From Lachnospiraceae bacterium (lineage in GTDB: Bacteria; Bacillota; Clostridia; Lachnospirales; Lachnospiraceae), in contig JAGAMY010000006.1 in assembly GCA_017624495.1 (NCBI GenBank), positions 1 to 42,671 on the forward strand: a stretch of DNA of 42,671 nucleotides, in the 5' to 3' direction. Positions 18,320-27,157 of this stretch are shown one piece after another. The position numbers and the translations under genes are program-made. Every line of letters begins with the position of its first letter. Positions within the stretch are counted from its first letter, which is position 1. A model generated the notes under the pieces. The model was not told where the DNA came from and did no database searches. It saw only the letters and a list, made by a program, of their open reading frames with translations.

Positions 18320-18856
18320 ATGAGTATGGAGTATAGTGTTGGTTATATTTTAGGTGCATGTGTAGGTGTATTGATAACGGCGTTATTTATTTTGGTTTTC
18401 TTAAAATTCACAAAAAAAGACGGGAATATAAAATGCCGTTTTGACGAAAGGCAGAATATTATTCGGGGAAAAGGATATAAATATGCGTTTTTCACATTAT
18501 TGATTTACAATGCATTGATACTTGTGATTGGCAATGTTTTGGAAATGTATATGGACAGAGAAATGATAATGTTTATAGGTATTTGTCTGAGTGTTATCGT
18601 ATATGCTGCCTATGCTATCTGGAATGAAGGGTATTTTTCGTTAAACGAGAATCCAAAGAGAGTAATGATAATCTTTGGAGTTGTGGGTGTAATAAATCTG
18701 ATAAGTGGTATCAGTTCTATCGTAAGTGGAGAAATCATCGAAAATGGAAAAGTATCTTTTAGAGCAATGAATCTGCTTTGTGCAGTGCTGATGTTCTCTG
18801 TTTTGATTGTTTTGGCAATAAAAACTATCTGCAACAGAGAGGAGGATGAAAGGTAG
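18320..18856 (+). CDS. Four- to five-TM membrane protein paired with an XRE regulator
   Basis: A 178-residue integral membrane protein. TM segments: about residues 8-30, 53-72, 80-102, 112-135 and 148-167. After TM1 comes CRFDERQNIIRGKGYKYAF; the DERQ-x-x-x-RGKG motif is typical of small Firmicute membrane proteins encoded next to HTH genes (DUF2178/DUF6442-like; exact family unsure). GGAGAG precedes the ATG. The XRE gene follows after 6 nt, so the two are co-transcribed. This mirrors the DUF2975/YozG pair on the opposite strand. Confidence 0.75.
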   Translation: MSMEYSVGYILGACVGVLITALFILVFLKFTKKDGNIKCRFDERQNIIRGKGYKYAFFTLLIYNALILVIGNVLEMYMDREMIMFIGICLSVIVYAAYAIWNEGYFSLNENPKRVMIIFGVVGVINLISGISSIVSGEIIENGKVSFRAMNLLCAVLMFSVLIVLAIKTICNREEDER

Positions 18857-18862
18857 GATAGT

Positions 18863-19054
18863 ATGAAAAATTTAAAATTAAAAGCAGCAAGAGCAGGAAT
18901 GGACATGTCCCAGCAGGAATTAGCAGCTAAGGTTGGTGTATCCAGACAGACCATTAGTGCCATAGAAAAGGGCGATTATAACCCGACGATTAATCTTTGC
19001 ATAGCCATTTGCAAAGAATTAGGAAAAACATTAGACGAATTATTTTGGGAATAG
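18863..19054 (+). CDS. Short XRE-family transcriptional regulator
   Basis: A 63-residue protein consisting of one HTH_3 domain: MSQQELAAKVGVSRQTISAIEKGDYNPTINL, ending LGKTLDELFWE. This is the common YgzD-type minimal regulator that controls its own membrane-protein operon. It starts 6 nt after the membrane-protein stop. AGGTAGGA before the ATG overlaps the end of that gene. Confidence 0.92.
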   Translation: MKNLKLKAARAGMDMSQQELAAKVGVSRQTISAIEKGDYNPTINLCIAICKELGKTLDELFWE

Positions 19055-19071
19055 AAAAGGAGAGAAAAGAA

Positions 19072-20058
19072 ATGAAAGCAGAATTATAGGCAAAATGTGA
19101 ATTATTAGTAGAAAATAAGGAGATATTTGAAAAGAATTTTAAATTTGAAGGAGCATACATACATCTTATGTGCAGCAGTATTTTTTCCACAAAAGGCAAA
19201 AAAGCAGATGTGGCACGAGTAAAAGAATGTGTAGAAATTATTAAGAAAAACACAGGCGTATTGTCTGATTTCCGGGGATATGTGAAAATGGCATTAGCAT
19301 CCATGATGGCAATGGAAGAAGATGCAGAAGGATTTTTGCGCCAGATAATGGAAGTGTATGATATGTTAAAAGTAAAACATAAATTTGCAGCAGAATATAT
19401 TGTTATCGCAGCCGCTTCTATCTGTAATATGGATGGCTACGACAGAAAAGAAGAAATTGTAGCCAAAACCGAGGAAATTTACAAAAAAATGAAAGAAGAC
19501 CATCCAATATTGACTTCTTATGAGGATTGTGCCTATGCGGCTATGCTTGCAGCAGCAGATGTAGATATGGAAAACGTGAAAGAGGAGATGGAGAGTTGCT
19601 ATAAATTATTAGAAAAAGACTTTTTTTCCAAAAATGCAGTACAGTCTTTAAGTCAGATATTAGCATTAAGTACAGAGGATTCTGCAAAGAAATGTGATAA
19701 AGTAAAAGCAATTTATAACGGGCTGAAAGGGCAGAAAAAGCAATTTGGTGTAGGTATGGAACTGTCCGTACTAGGCGGGGTTGCATTGGTAGAGGAAAGT
19801 GCGGAAAGTCTGACAGCACTTATTGCAGAAACAGATAATTTGCTGGAAACAAAAAAAGGATTTTCCGGTTTCTTTGGTGCACCGAAAAATCAGCGGTTAA
19901 TGTGTGCGGCTTTACTGGTATTAAGTTGTTATATGGAAAAGATTGAAGGTATTGAGAATGCTGCCGTAACCAGCGTGGTAGCAATGCTTATTGCACAGCA
20001 GATGGCTTTGACTGCAACTGTTTTTATGGCGACAGTTGCTGCATCATCCACACAGTAG
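19072..20058 (+). pseudogene. DUF4003-like gene with in-frame TAG at codon 6
   Basis: The natural start is ATG 19072, with AGGAG about 8 nt upstream and 17 nt after the XRE stop. Codon 6 is TAG (19087-19089); the same frame then runs without a stop to 20058. Read through it gives 328 residues beginning MKAEL-stop-AKCELLVENKEIFEKNFKFEGAYIHLMC, where Gln (CAG) is expected. The body resembles DUF4003: FSTKGKKADVARVKEC, KKNTGVLSDFRG, FFSKNAVQSLSQILAL and a hydrophobic Ala-rich end. An internal ATG (19168) has AAGGAG 14 nt upstream, too far to be efficient but enough for reinitiation, which would yield 296 residues. The function of the family is unknown. Confidence 0.7.
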
Positions 20059-20204
20059 TGCAAAGTGCACAAAAAATGCTTTGTAAAATTGTAACATTTG
20101 TGAACACTTACGGCGGGGTTTATGCTATTATACTTCTTGTAAAAACCCCCCAATACATTATATATAGTTTTTGCTATACCCCATAGTAAAAATACCTTCT
20201 CCTA
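20059..20204 (+). other. Intergenic region with a GGGG/CCCC hairpin
   Basis: No gene is visible. GGGGTTT (20115-20121) can pair with AAACCCC (20143-20149) across a 21-nt loop, and a C/A-rich tail leads to the terminator at 20205. It may be the 3' untranslated region of the preceding gene or a small RNA; no clear promoter supports the latter. Confidence 0.3.
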
Positions 20205-20240
20205 AAAGAAGCAGCAGATCGACGGCTGCTTTCTTTTTTT
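20205..20240 (+). terminator. Terminator before the cardiolipin synthase gene
   Basis: A stem with AGAAGCAGC on the left and GCTGCTTTCT on the right (one bulge) is followed by T7. Confidence 0.75.
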
Positions 20241-20261
20241 GTCTGTAAATGGCTTATACTT

Positions 20262-20290
20262 TTGCAAAAAAGCAGGAATAGTATTATAAT
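20262..20290 (+). promoter_or_regulatory. Promoter of the cardiolipin synthase
   Basis: TTGCAA (20262-20267) and TATAAT (20285-20290), 17-bp spacing. Confidence 0.7.
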
Positions 20291-20335
20291 AGCCATAAAT
20301 TTACGGTCAAAACAGTATTTGAAAGGATGAATCAG

Positions 20336-21877
20336 ATGGGAACAGAACAAAAGAGAATTGTAAAAAATAGTATTGGCCGCTGTATTTTTGTAATGCTTAG
20401 TCTTTTTACGCAGTTTGGCTGGTTTGTGCTCATGGTACTTGAATTAAGCCAGTATTCTACAGCGATATCCGTGGCAAGCAGTCTTATTGCCTCTGTGGTT
20501 GTACTTCATATTTATGGCAGGCATATGAATGCAGCTTTTAAAATACCATGGATGATACTGATTATGGGTTTTCCTGTATTTGGACTTTCTTTGTATTTTC
20601 TGTTAGGACATTCAAGAGCAAACCGCAGTGTGCGAAAATATTTTGAAAAAATTGAGGAAACGTCGAAAGGTTTGTTGAAGCAGGATGTTAAATTATTAGA
20701 AGCATTGGAAAAACAGGATTTTTCTGTGGCTAACCAGATGCGTTATATTATGAATTATGGAAAATATCCGGTATATCAGAATACGGATGTGGAATTTTAT
20801 GATGATGCCCTAAAGGGATTAGAAGCGCAAAAAGCAGCCATGCGGCAGGCAAAGCATTTTATTTTTATGGAATACCATGCCATTGAAGATTCAGATTCCT
20901 TTGGCGGTATTCGTGAAATTTTAAAAGAAAAAGCAGCAGAAGGCGTGGAAATCCGCATTTTTTATGATGATATCGGAAGTGTTGGGTTTATTAATAAGGA
21001 ATTTATCAAACGCATGGAGCAGGATGGTATACAATGCAGGGTGTTCAACCCGATGCTGCCGGTTATTAACGTATTTATGAATAACAGGGATCACCGTAAA
21101 ATCACGGTCATTGACGGAGAGATTGGTTTTACCGGTGGCTATAATTTAGCGGATGAATATTTTAATATTACTAACCCCTACGGTCATTGGAAGGATACAG
21201 GGATAAAGCTGCAGGGGGATGCCGTGCGTTCACTTACGGTCATGTTTTTGGAAATGTGGAATTCCATTAAATACACAGATAAAAACTATGATGCATATTT
21301 AAAGGACTGTGTATATAAAGCAGCAGAGAAGGGATTTGTACAACCCTATGCGGATACACCATTAGATAATGAGTATGTGGGCGAAAATGTCTATATGAAT
21401 CTGATAAAACATGCAAAACACCGGATATATTTTACGACACCATATCTGATTATCAGTGATGAAATGAACAGGGAGCTTTGTATGGCAGCAAAAAGGGGAG
21501 TAGATGTCCGCATCATTACCCCCGGTATACCGGATAAAAAAATCGTTTATAGAGTGACTCGTTCTTACTATGCACCATTAGCGGCCGCAGGTGTGCGCAT
21601 ATATGAATATACGCCGGGTTTTATCCATGCAAAACAGTGTGTTTGTGATGGAGAAATTTCGGTTGTTGGCACAATAAATTTAGATTATCGAAGCTTGTAC
21701 TTCCATTTTGAAAATGGAGTACTTATGTATAAAAATGCTGCTGTTTTGGCAGTAGAAAAAGATTTTGAAGAAACATTCTTGCAATGTAAGGAAGTGACGG
21801 AAAAATATAAGAGTAAAAGCTCTGCTGTTCTGCGTATCGGACAGTGTATTTTACGGTTACTTGCACCGTTAATGTAA
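20336..21877 (+). CDS. cls: Cardiolipin synthase (phospholipase D superfamily)
   Basis: A 513-residue membrane enzyme joining two phosphatidylglycerols into cardiolipin. Two N-terminal TM helices (about residues 15-60) carry the PLDc_N segment and are followed by ILIMGFPVFGLSLYFLLG. Two HKD motifs complete the active site: HRKITVID (H253) in DHRKITVIDGEIGFTGGYN, and HAKQCVCD (H431) followed by GTINLDYRS. The ATG at 20336 is preferred over 20327 because AAAGGA lies 8 nt before it and overlaps the earlier ATG. Length is normal. Confidence 0.93.
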   Translation: MGTEQKRIVKNSIGRCIFVMLSLFTQFGWFVLMVLELSQYSTAISVASSLIASVVVLHIYGRHMNAAFKIPWMILIMGFPVFGLSLYFLLGHSRANRSVRKYFEKIEETSKGLLKQDVKLLEALEKQDFSVANQMRYIMNYGKYPVYQNTDVEFYDDALKGLEAQKAAMRQAKHFIFMEYHAIEDSDSFGGIREILKEKAAEGVEIRIFYDDIGSVGFINKEFIKRMEQDGIQCRVFNPMLPVINVFMNNRDHRKITVIDGEIGFTGGYNLADEYFNITNPYGHWKDTGIKLQGDAVRSLTVMFLEMWNSIKYTDKNYDAYLKDCVYKAAEKGFVQPYADTPLDNEYVGENVYMNLIKHAKHRIYFTTPYLIISDEMNRELCMAAKRGVDVRIITPGIPDKKIVYRVTRSYYAPLAAAGVRIYEYTPGFIHAKQCVCDGEISVVGTINLDYRSLYFHFENGVLMYKNAAVLAVEKDFEETFLQCKEVTEKYKSKSSAVLRIGQCILRLLAPLM

Positions 21878-21971
21878 AAAATTGGTATAAAATTCGAGAT
21901 ATCCTCACAGAATAATAAAAGCGGAAAGGATAACCCTCTTTTGCGCAAATGATTTCTGGGAGGATATAACT

Positions 21972-22472
21972 ATGTGGAATAAAAAAAGAAACAGGAAAAT
22001 ATTGTTTTGTCTGGTGATTGTACTGCTGTGCTTTACCGTACAGGTAAAACCACAGGCAGAAAATGCAGATACTTATATTGCAGCAGAATATCAGACATAT
22101 TGTGAAGAAATTGGTATGCAGTATGGCATTTGCCCGGAACTGCTAGAAGCAATTATGGAAGCGGAATCATCCGGCAATGCCCATGCGCAAAATGGCAGTT
22201 GTAAAGGATTGATGCAGATTTATGAAAAATACCATACAGACCGAATGGAACGCTTAGGTGTAACGGATATTTTTGATGCCAGAGGGAATATTCTTGTGGC
22301 AGCAGATTATTTGGCAGAATTGTTTTGCAGATATGGTGATATAGGCACTGTGCTTATGGTGTATAATGGCAGCAGTGATGCACTCGAGCGAGGCGAAAGA
22401 GCAGATTATACAGAATATGCTGCTAAGATTATGAAACGCTCAGAACAGTTAGAGCGTATACATGGAAAGTAG
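21972..22472 (+). CDS. Secreted lytic transglycosylase (SLT fold)
   Basis: A 166-residue exported murein lytic transglycosylase that cleaves the glycan strand. A signal peptide or anchor (about residues 8-28) is followed by an SLT domain: GICPELLEAIMEAESSGNA with catalytic E65, then KGLMQIYEKYH, VAADYLAELF and MVYNGS. A minimal enzyme with no wall-binding repeats. GGGAGG lies about 8 nt before the ATG. Confidence 0.9.
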   Translation: MWNKKRNRKILFCLVIVLLCFTVQVKPQAENADTYIAAEYQTYCEEIGMQYGICPELLEAIMEAESSGNAHAQNGSCKGLMQIYEKYHTDRMERLGVTDIFDARGNILVAADYLAELFCRYGDIGTVLMVYNGSSDALERGERADYTEYAAKIMKRSEQLERIHGK

Positions 22473-22484
22473 ACGAACAAAAGA

Positions 22485-22513
22485 TTGCACTCCATATGCA
22501 TTTTTTATATAAT
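22485..22513 (+). promoter_or_regulatory. Promoter of the 22.6-kb membrane protein gene
   Basis: TTGCAC (22485-22490) and TATAAT (22508-22513), 17-bp spacing, about 70 nt before the ATG. Confidence 0.7.
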
Positions 22514-22584
22514 AAAAGCGTAACGATTCAGCAAATGAATATGGTTTTGCATCGTTATATAAAAGCATAAAACAGGAGGGGAAT

Positions 22585-23172
22585 ATGCGAAAGAAGACAC
22601 CATACGAAACAGGAGGATTTGCATTCTCTGATGAAAAAATGATGGAAAAGGCAGTAAAAGAAGCAGAAGGCGTGGAATTTGTAAGAAGTCGTATCGATAT
22701 GAAAAATCCCGAAACCGTATTACAGATTTACCGTCAGACCATCGAAAGACAGCTATTTGAAACACCTGTAGGCTATGCTTTTTTATATGAATTACAGGAA
22801 TATCTAAAAACGTCCACATCCATTGAGCCTGAATATATTCCGGCAATTCCGGTGGTGAATAAAAGTGAAGAAGCGCAGTTAGAAAAAGTTAAAAGAGAGA
22901 AAAAACAAAAAGAAAAACCTGCCCGTGAAAAAAAGATAGTAAATGTAAATTATAAGGGACGGTTTCATACCAGTTTTTTCATAAATATAATTATGCTGCT
23001 TATGATTATCGGCATGTTTGCCGTGGCAGCAACAAGTGAAAATGTCAACATTTTAAATTATGAAAACGCATTAATCGAAAAATATGAAATGTGGGAAAAC
23101 GAATTAGAAGAGCGCGAGGATAATCTTGAACAACGTGAGGCAGAGCTTCGTGAAGCAGTAAAAGAAATGTAG
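22585..23172 (+). CDS. Single-pass membrane protein with C-terminal coiled coil
   Basis: A 195-residue protein of no assigned function. An N-terminal soluble part (about 1-85, with NPETVLQIYRQTIERQLFETPVGY) is followed by a very basic linker (about 95-120), one TM helix (about 130-150, FFINIIMLLMIIGMFAVAA) and an acidic C-terminal coiled coil with ELEEREDNLEQREAELREAV. By the positive-inside rule the coiled coil is outside. AGGAGGGG precedes the ATG. The response regulator gene follows after 64 nt and may share its transcript. It appears to be a lineage-specific envelope protein. Confidence 0.7.
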   Translation: MRKKTPYETGGFAFSDEKMMEKAVKEAEGVEFVRSRIDMKNPETVLQIYRQTIERQLFETPVGYAFLYELQEYLKTSTSIEPEYIPAIPVVNKSEEAQLEKVKREKKQKEKPAREKKIVNVNYKGRFHTSFFINIIMLLMIIGMFAVAATSENVNILNYENALIEKYEMWENELEEREDNLEQREAELREAVKEM

Positions 23173-23236
23173 TGTTCATATTTTTTTCATAAATATTTGG
23201 TAAAGTTATGCAAAAATAAAGAAATGAGGCAATGGT

Positions 23237-23911
23237 ATGGAAAAAATAAAAATACTTGTTGTTGATGATGAAAGCAGAATGCGTAAACTTGTGCGTGATT
23301 TTTTGATAAGAAATAATTTTGATGTTTTAGAAGCGGCAGATGGCGAAGAGGCATTGGATATATTTTACCGGGATAAAGATATTGCTTTAATTATCTTAGA
23401 TATTATGATGCCTAAAATCAACGGCTGGGAAGTCTGCAAAGAAATCCGTGAAACATCGAAAGTTCCGATTATTATGCTGACAGCTAAAAGTGATGAGTCC
23501 GATGAATTGTTAGGCTTTGACTTAGGTGTGGATGAGTATATTTCCAAACCCTTCAGCCCTAAAATCTTGGTGGCAAGAGTAGAAGCCATCCTCCGCAGAG
23601 CCAACAAGACCTTAGAAGAAGATAGCGTGGAAGTTGGTGGTATCTGCATGGATAAGGTTGCGCATTTAGTGACTGTAGATGGTGAAAGGGTAGATTTAAG
23701 CTACAAGGAGTTTGAACTGCTTGCCTATTTTATCGAAAATGCCGGCATTGCGCTTTCAAGGGAAACCATATTGAATAATGTTTGGAATTATGACTATTTT
23801 GGCGATGCCAGAACGATTGATACTCATGTGAAAAAGCTTAGAAATAAGCTTGGAAAGCGTGGGGAGTATATTAAGACGATTTGGGGCATGGGATATAAAT
23901 TTGAAACATAA
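23237..23911 (+). CDS. OmpR/PhoB-family response regulator without adjacent kinase
   Basis: A 224-residue transcription factor. The receiver domain (about 1-118) has the acidic pocket DDES, phosphoacceptor D55 in LIILDIMMP, the conserved Thr/Ser in MLTAKSDESDE, and the Lys in YISKPF. The C-terminal winged helix (about 130-222) has LSYKEFELLAYFIEN and RTIDTHVKKLRNKLG. ATGAGG lies shortly before the start. Regulators of this kind are normally followed directly by a sensor kinase; here the next genes are a small RNA and surface-protein genes, and the nearest kinase is 14.4 kb away at 38301. Confidence 0.93.
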   Translation: MEKIKILVVDDESRMRKLVRDFLIRNNFDVLEAADGEEALDIFYRDKDIALIILDIMMPKINGWEVCKEIRETSKVPIIMLTAKSDESDELLGFDLGVDEYISKPFSPKILVARVEAILRRANKTLEEDSVEVGGICMDKVAHLVTVDGERVDLSYKEFELLAYFIENAGIALSRETILNNVWNYDYFGDARTIDTHVKKLRNKLGKRGEYIKTIWGMGYKFET

Positions 23912-23914
23912 CTC

Positions 23915-24036
23915 TTGTAATGTTCCCGATTTTTGATATTATATAGTTAATAAAAGGCAATCGCCACAGAGTGGTTGACCAATTGGAAAGACAAAAGCCT
24001 TCCCAGACCGGTCAAAGTACAGGGAAGGTTTTTGGT
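23915..24036 (+). ncRNA. Candidate small RNA with pseudoknot-capable terminator
   Basis: TTGTAA (23915-23920) and TATTAT (23937-23942, 16-bp spacing) could drive a transcript from about 23949. It contains GGC-AATC-GCC and CCAC-AGA-GTGG mini-hairpins, then TTGACC (23975-23980). A terminator stem GCCTTCCC (23997-24004) with GGGAAGG (24022-24028) and T5 follows. The terminator loop contains GGTCAA (24010-24015), complementary to TTGACC, so a pseudoknot or alternative pairing is possible. Its length is about 85 nt. I do not recognise it as a known riboswitch class, and no gene follows closely. Confidence 0.5.
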
Positions 24037-24202
24037 ATGTTTAGTGACAAATTAAGTCTCTAAAAGAGAAATGGTTCTTCATTATACCATAGATCGTAGT
24101 AGAACACAAGTTTGGTTTTGTGTAAAGATTATATATTTCGATAAAAAAGTCAAATAATTGGCATTAGTAAGTCGAAATAATAAAGATAAAGTAGAATAAC
24201 AT

Positions 24203-24255
24203 AAAAATAAGGATATCAGTATTTCACCATGAGCTGATATCCTTATTTTTTTATT
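24203..24255. terminator. Strong 17-bp hairpin, probably bidirectional terminator
   Basis: A perfect 17-bp stem (24203-24219 with 24234-24250) is followed by T-rich sequence and preceded by A-rich sequence. Nothing else coding is seen between the small RNA and the LRR gene (24037-24297). Confidence 0.75.
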
Positions 24256-24297
24256 TATAGATAATCAAAAGCGAAGCAATATTAAAAAAACAATAAG

Positions 24298-24326
24298 TTG
24301 CAAAATACAACCTACAGTCGTATAAT
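24298..24326 (+). promoter_or_regulatory. Promoter of the first LRR protein gene
   Basis: TTGCAA (24298-24303) and TATAAT (24321-24326), 17-bp spacing. GTTG...CAAC half-sites overlap the -35 box (24297-24312). Confidence 0.75.
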
Positions 24327-24375
24327 ATGTGTGTTAAAACCAACCATCAATAAAGTAGAAAGGAACAAGAGAGAA

Positions 24376-27105
24376 ATGAGAAAGAAAACAAGAATGGGTT
24401 GTCTGACACTTGCGGCTATGCTTTTTATTAGCAGCATCAGTGTGTCAGCGACGGAAGTGACAACTACTTCCTTGGAAGAGGTTGAAGTCACTGCAGAGAA
24501 TACGACAGAAGCCTCCCCGGAAATATCCGTAGAAGAAGATGTGATAGCGGAGATAGAAGTGAAGGAGGAGATTTTGCCGGAAACAGAGCTGGTAGAAGCT
24601 ACAGCAAATGTTACAGTAGGAGATTATACGCTGACCCCATCCGGTGATGGATACATTGTGTCTAAGTGTAATGGAAATCCGACAAAAGTAGATTTTACAT
24701 CCGATGAGTTTGCAGAATATACAATTTTGGGAATTGGGGAGAATGCATTTTATAATAAGGGATATCTGACAGAGGTGGTATTGCCGGAGACAGTGGAAAT
24801 GATTGGAAATTATGCGTTTCAATATTGTAATACACTAAGAAAATGTAATTTGCCTTCAAATCTGACTTTGCTGGGAAAACATGCATTTGAAAATACGGCA
24901 TTAACAGAGGTGACGATACCGGCATCTTGTATGGTGATAGGTGAAAAGGTATTTAAGAATTGTAATAGCTTGAAGACGGTTATTTTTGAAGAGAGAACAG
25001 GAACAGAGGAATTGGTTTTGGGGGATGCTTCTTTTAGCGCTTGTGATAAATTGCAGAAAATTGAATTGCCGGAGCAGGTGACTTCTGTCCCGGTGGACTT
25101 TTGCTATGATGCGACAGCATTAACAGAAGTGAAAATATCAGAAAAATGTGAATCTATAGGAGAAGGTGCATTTTATGGTTGTAGTGCATTAGCAAAGGTT
25201 AGTGTACCGGAGAATTGTGCATCTATTGGCGACAGTGCCTTTTATAAAACGAAAATAACGGATATTACGATTCCGGCTGCCTGTACCAGCATTGGTGAGA
25301 ATGCGTTTCAAGCTTGTGGAAGTTTGAAAAATGTTAGTTTTATGGAGAGTGAAATAGAGGATGCAACACTTTCTATAGGTAAGAATGCTTTTAGTAACTG
25401 CAAATCGCTTGCCACTATCAAATTACCGAATACGGTGAAGAGTGTGTCCGAAAACATGTTTTACCAGTGTACACAACTGACATCTGTTCAACTTTCTGAA
25501 AATTGTGAATCTATTGGTCAGAGTGCATTTTATTGGTGTCAGGCTCTTGTAACAATTACGATTCCGAAAAGTTGCATAGTGATAGGAAATAGCGCATTTT
25601 ATGGTTCTGCGCTGAAAGAAATGATTTGTCTTAATCCGGACACATCTATTGCAGAAAATGCATTTTCTAATAACACGTTAAAAGAAATTACCATCACAAG
25701 CGAAGCCGGAGGTGCAGTAGAGGAATTTGCACAAAATAATAATTGTTCTTATCAGCGTCCTGCAACAGCACTAACTATAACAAATGAACCAGATAAAACT
25801 ACATATTTGTATGGTGAAGATTTATTATTAGATGGGATGACTTTACAGGCAGTTTTTGAGACAGAGGACGGAACCGACGCAGATGTAATAGATGCTGCAG
25901 ATTGTACTATTTCCGGATATGATGGTAAAAAAGTAGGAAAACAGGAAATTAAGGTAGTTTATGGCGGAGCAGAAACATCCTTTGAGGTAATTGTGGCATA
26001 TGATATGTCAAGAGCAAGAGTTTCGTCTACTAATCTCGTATATACAGGTGAAACACTTAAAAATACATTTAGTGTAAAGGGATACGAAACTGGCTCTGCA
26101 TTAGTAGAAGGACAGGATTATTATGTGGAATATGTAGGTGACCAGATTTCCGTAGGTGAAAAAACAGCAAGGATAATAGGAAGAGGAAATTATGTCGGAG
26201 AGTATAAAATAACCTACCGCATTATACCGAAGAGCTTGTATGATATTCCAAACCTGGAAGTGAAAGTTAGTGATGTTGAGTATACAGGAAATGTATGTAC
26301 ACCAGCAGTAACCGTTTCTTATGGAACAACAGTGATTGACCCTTCGAACTATAATATTGAATACAGCTCAAATACAAATGTGGGAACTGCGACTGTATAT
26401 ATCAGCGCAAAAAACAATTATACAGGTTCTACAAACGCAAAATTTAAAATTTTGCCAAAATCTTTACAGAATGCGACAGTAAGTTTTGATAAAGGACTTT
26501 ATGCATATAATGGAACAGCAATTTATCCGGTAACATCTGTATCTGTGGATGGAAAAGTGCTGTCAGCATACAAAGATTATGAAATTAGTTATCATAACAA
26601 TATTTATGCAGGAACTGCAACAGCGACAATCAGTGGTATTGGTAATTATACAGGAAGTATTTCAAATACATTCCTGATTGATGTTGTAAAAGGAACAAAA
26701 GCTACTGTTGGGGTAAATACATACAGGGTAATCAGCAGTGATGCAGTTGCTTTTACCGGATTAAGCAGTAAGCTGATAAAAAAAGTTACAATTCCGGCAA
26801 CTGTAAATATTGGAGGAAAGACCTTCAAAGTCAAAACAATTGACAATAAGGCTTTAAAGGGAAGCAAAGTGACGAGCGTGGTTATTGGTAAAAATGTAGA
26901 ACAAATCGGAAAGGAAGCATTTAGAAAAGCGTCTAAGCTCAAAAAGATTACCATTAAATCCACCAAATTAAAGTCTGTAGGTAAAAATACGTTTAAAGGT
27001 ATTAACAGCAAAGCCACAATAAAAGTACCTAAGAAAAAACTTGCTGCTTATAAGAAATTATTGAAGGGAAAAGGTCAGGGCAAAAAAGTAAAAATCAAAA
27101 AATAG
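24376..27105 (+). CDS. Secreted BspA-like LRR protein with Ig-like repeats
   Basis: A 909-residue exported surface or adhesin-type protein. A signal peptide (MRKKTRMGCLTLAAMLFISS...) is followed by a Glu/Thr-rich spacer, then LRR_5 repeats with the typical SIGENAFQACGSLKNV rhythm (about residues 65-455). A Big_3-like domain follows (LTITNEPDKTTYLYGEDL), then three Ig-like repeats of the VYTG...NNYTG...FKILPKSL type, and a final short LRR_5 block with a lysine-rich tail. There is no LPXTG or other sorting signal; the basic tail may hold it to wall polymers. The ATG at 24376 is chosen because it begins the signal peptide and has AAAGGA upstream; the earlier ATG at 24298 lies inside the promoter. 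Confidence 0.85.
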   Translation: MRKKTRMGCLTLAAMLFISSISVSATEVTTTSLEEVEVTAENTTEASPEISVEEDVIAEIEVKEEILPETELVEATANVTVGDYTLTPSGDGYIVSKCNGNPTKVDFTSDEFAEYTILGIGENAFYNKGYLTEVVLPETVEMIGNYAFQYCNTLRKCNLPSNLTLLGKHAFENTALTEVTIPASCMVIGEKVFKNCNSLKTVIFEERTGTEELVLGDASFSACDKLQKIELPEQVTSVPVDFCYDATALTEVKISEKCESIGEGAFYGCSALAKVSVPENCASIGDSAFYKTKITDITIPAACTSIGENAFQACGSLKNVSFMESEIEDATLSIGKNAFSNCKSLATIKLPNTVKSVSENMFYQCTQLTSVQLSENCESIGQSAFYWCQALVTITIPKSCIVIGNSAFYGSALKEMICLNPDTSIAENAFSNNTLKEITITSEAGGAVEEFAQNNNCSYQRPATALTITNEPDKTTYLYGEDLLLDGMTLQAVFETEDGTDADVIDAADCTISGYDGKKVGKQEIKVVYGGAETSFEVIVAYDMSRARVSSTNLVYTGETLKNTFSVKGYETGSALVEGQDYYVEYVGDQISVGEKTARIIGRGNYVGEYKITYRIIPKSLYDIPNLEVKVSDVEYTGNVCTPAVTVSYGTTVIDPSNYNIEYSSNTNVGTATVYISAKNNYTGSTNAKFKILPKSLQNATVSFDKGLYAYNGTAIYPVTSVSVDGKVLSAYKDYEISYHNNIYAGTATATISGIGNYTGSISNTFLIDVVKGTKATVGVNTYRVISSDAVAFTGLSSKLIKKVTIPATVNIGGKTFKVKTIDNKALKGSKVTSVVIGKNVEQIGKEAFRKASKLKKITIKSTKLKSVGKNTFKGINSKATIKVPKKKLAAYKKLLKGKGQGKKVKIKK

Positions 27106-27116
27106 TAACACCATTT

Positions 27117-27149
27117 TAGAGGGTAGTGAAATACTATCCTCTTTTTTTT
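27117..27149 (+). terminator. Terminator of the first LRR gene
   Basis: AGAGGGTAGT and ACTATCCTCT form a 10-bp stem (27118-27127 with 27133-27142), followed by T7. It lies between convergent genes. Confidence 0.85.
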
Positions 27150-27157
27150 GCCAAAAA

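Noticed and set aside
24298..24375. Longer N-terminus for the first LRR protein
   Set aside because: These codons cover the -35 and -10 boxes; the signal peptide begins at the ATG at 24376, which has an upstream AAAGGA.
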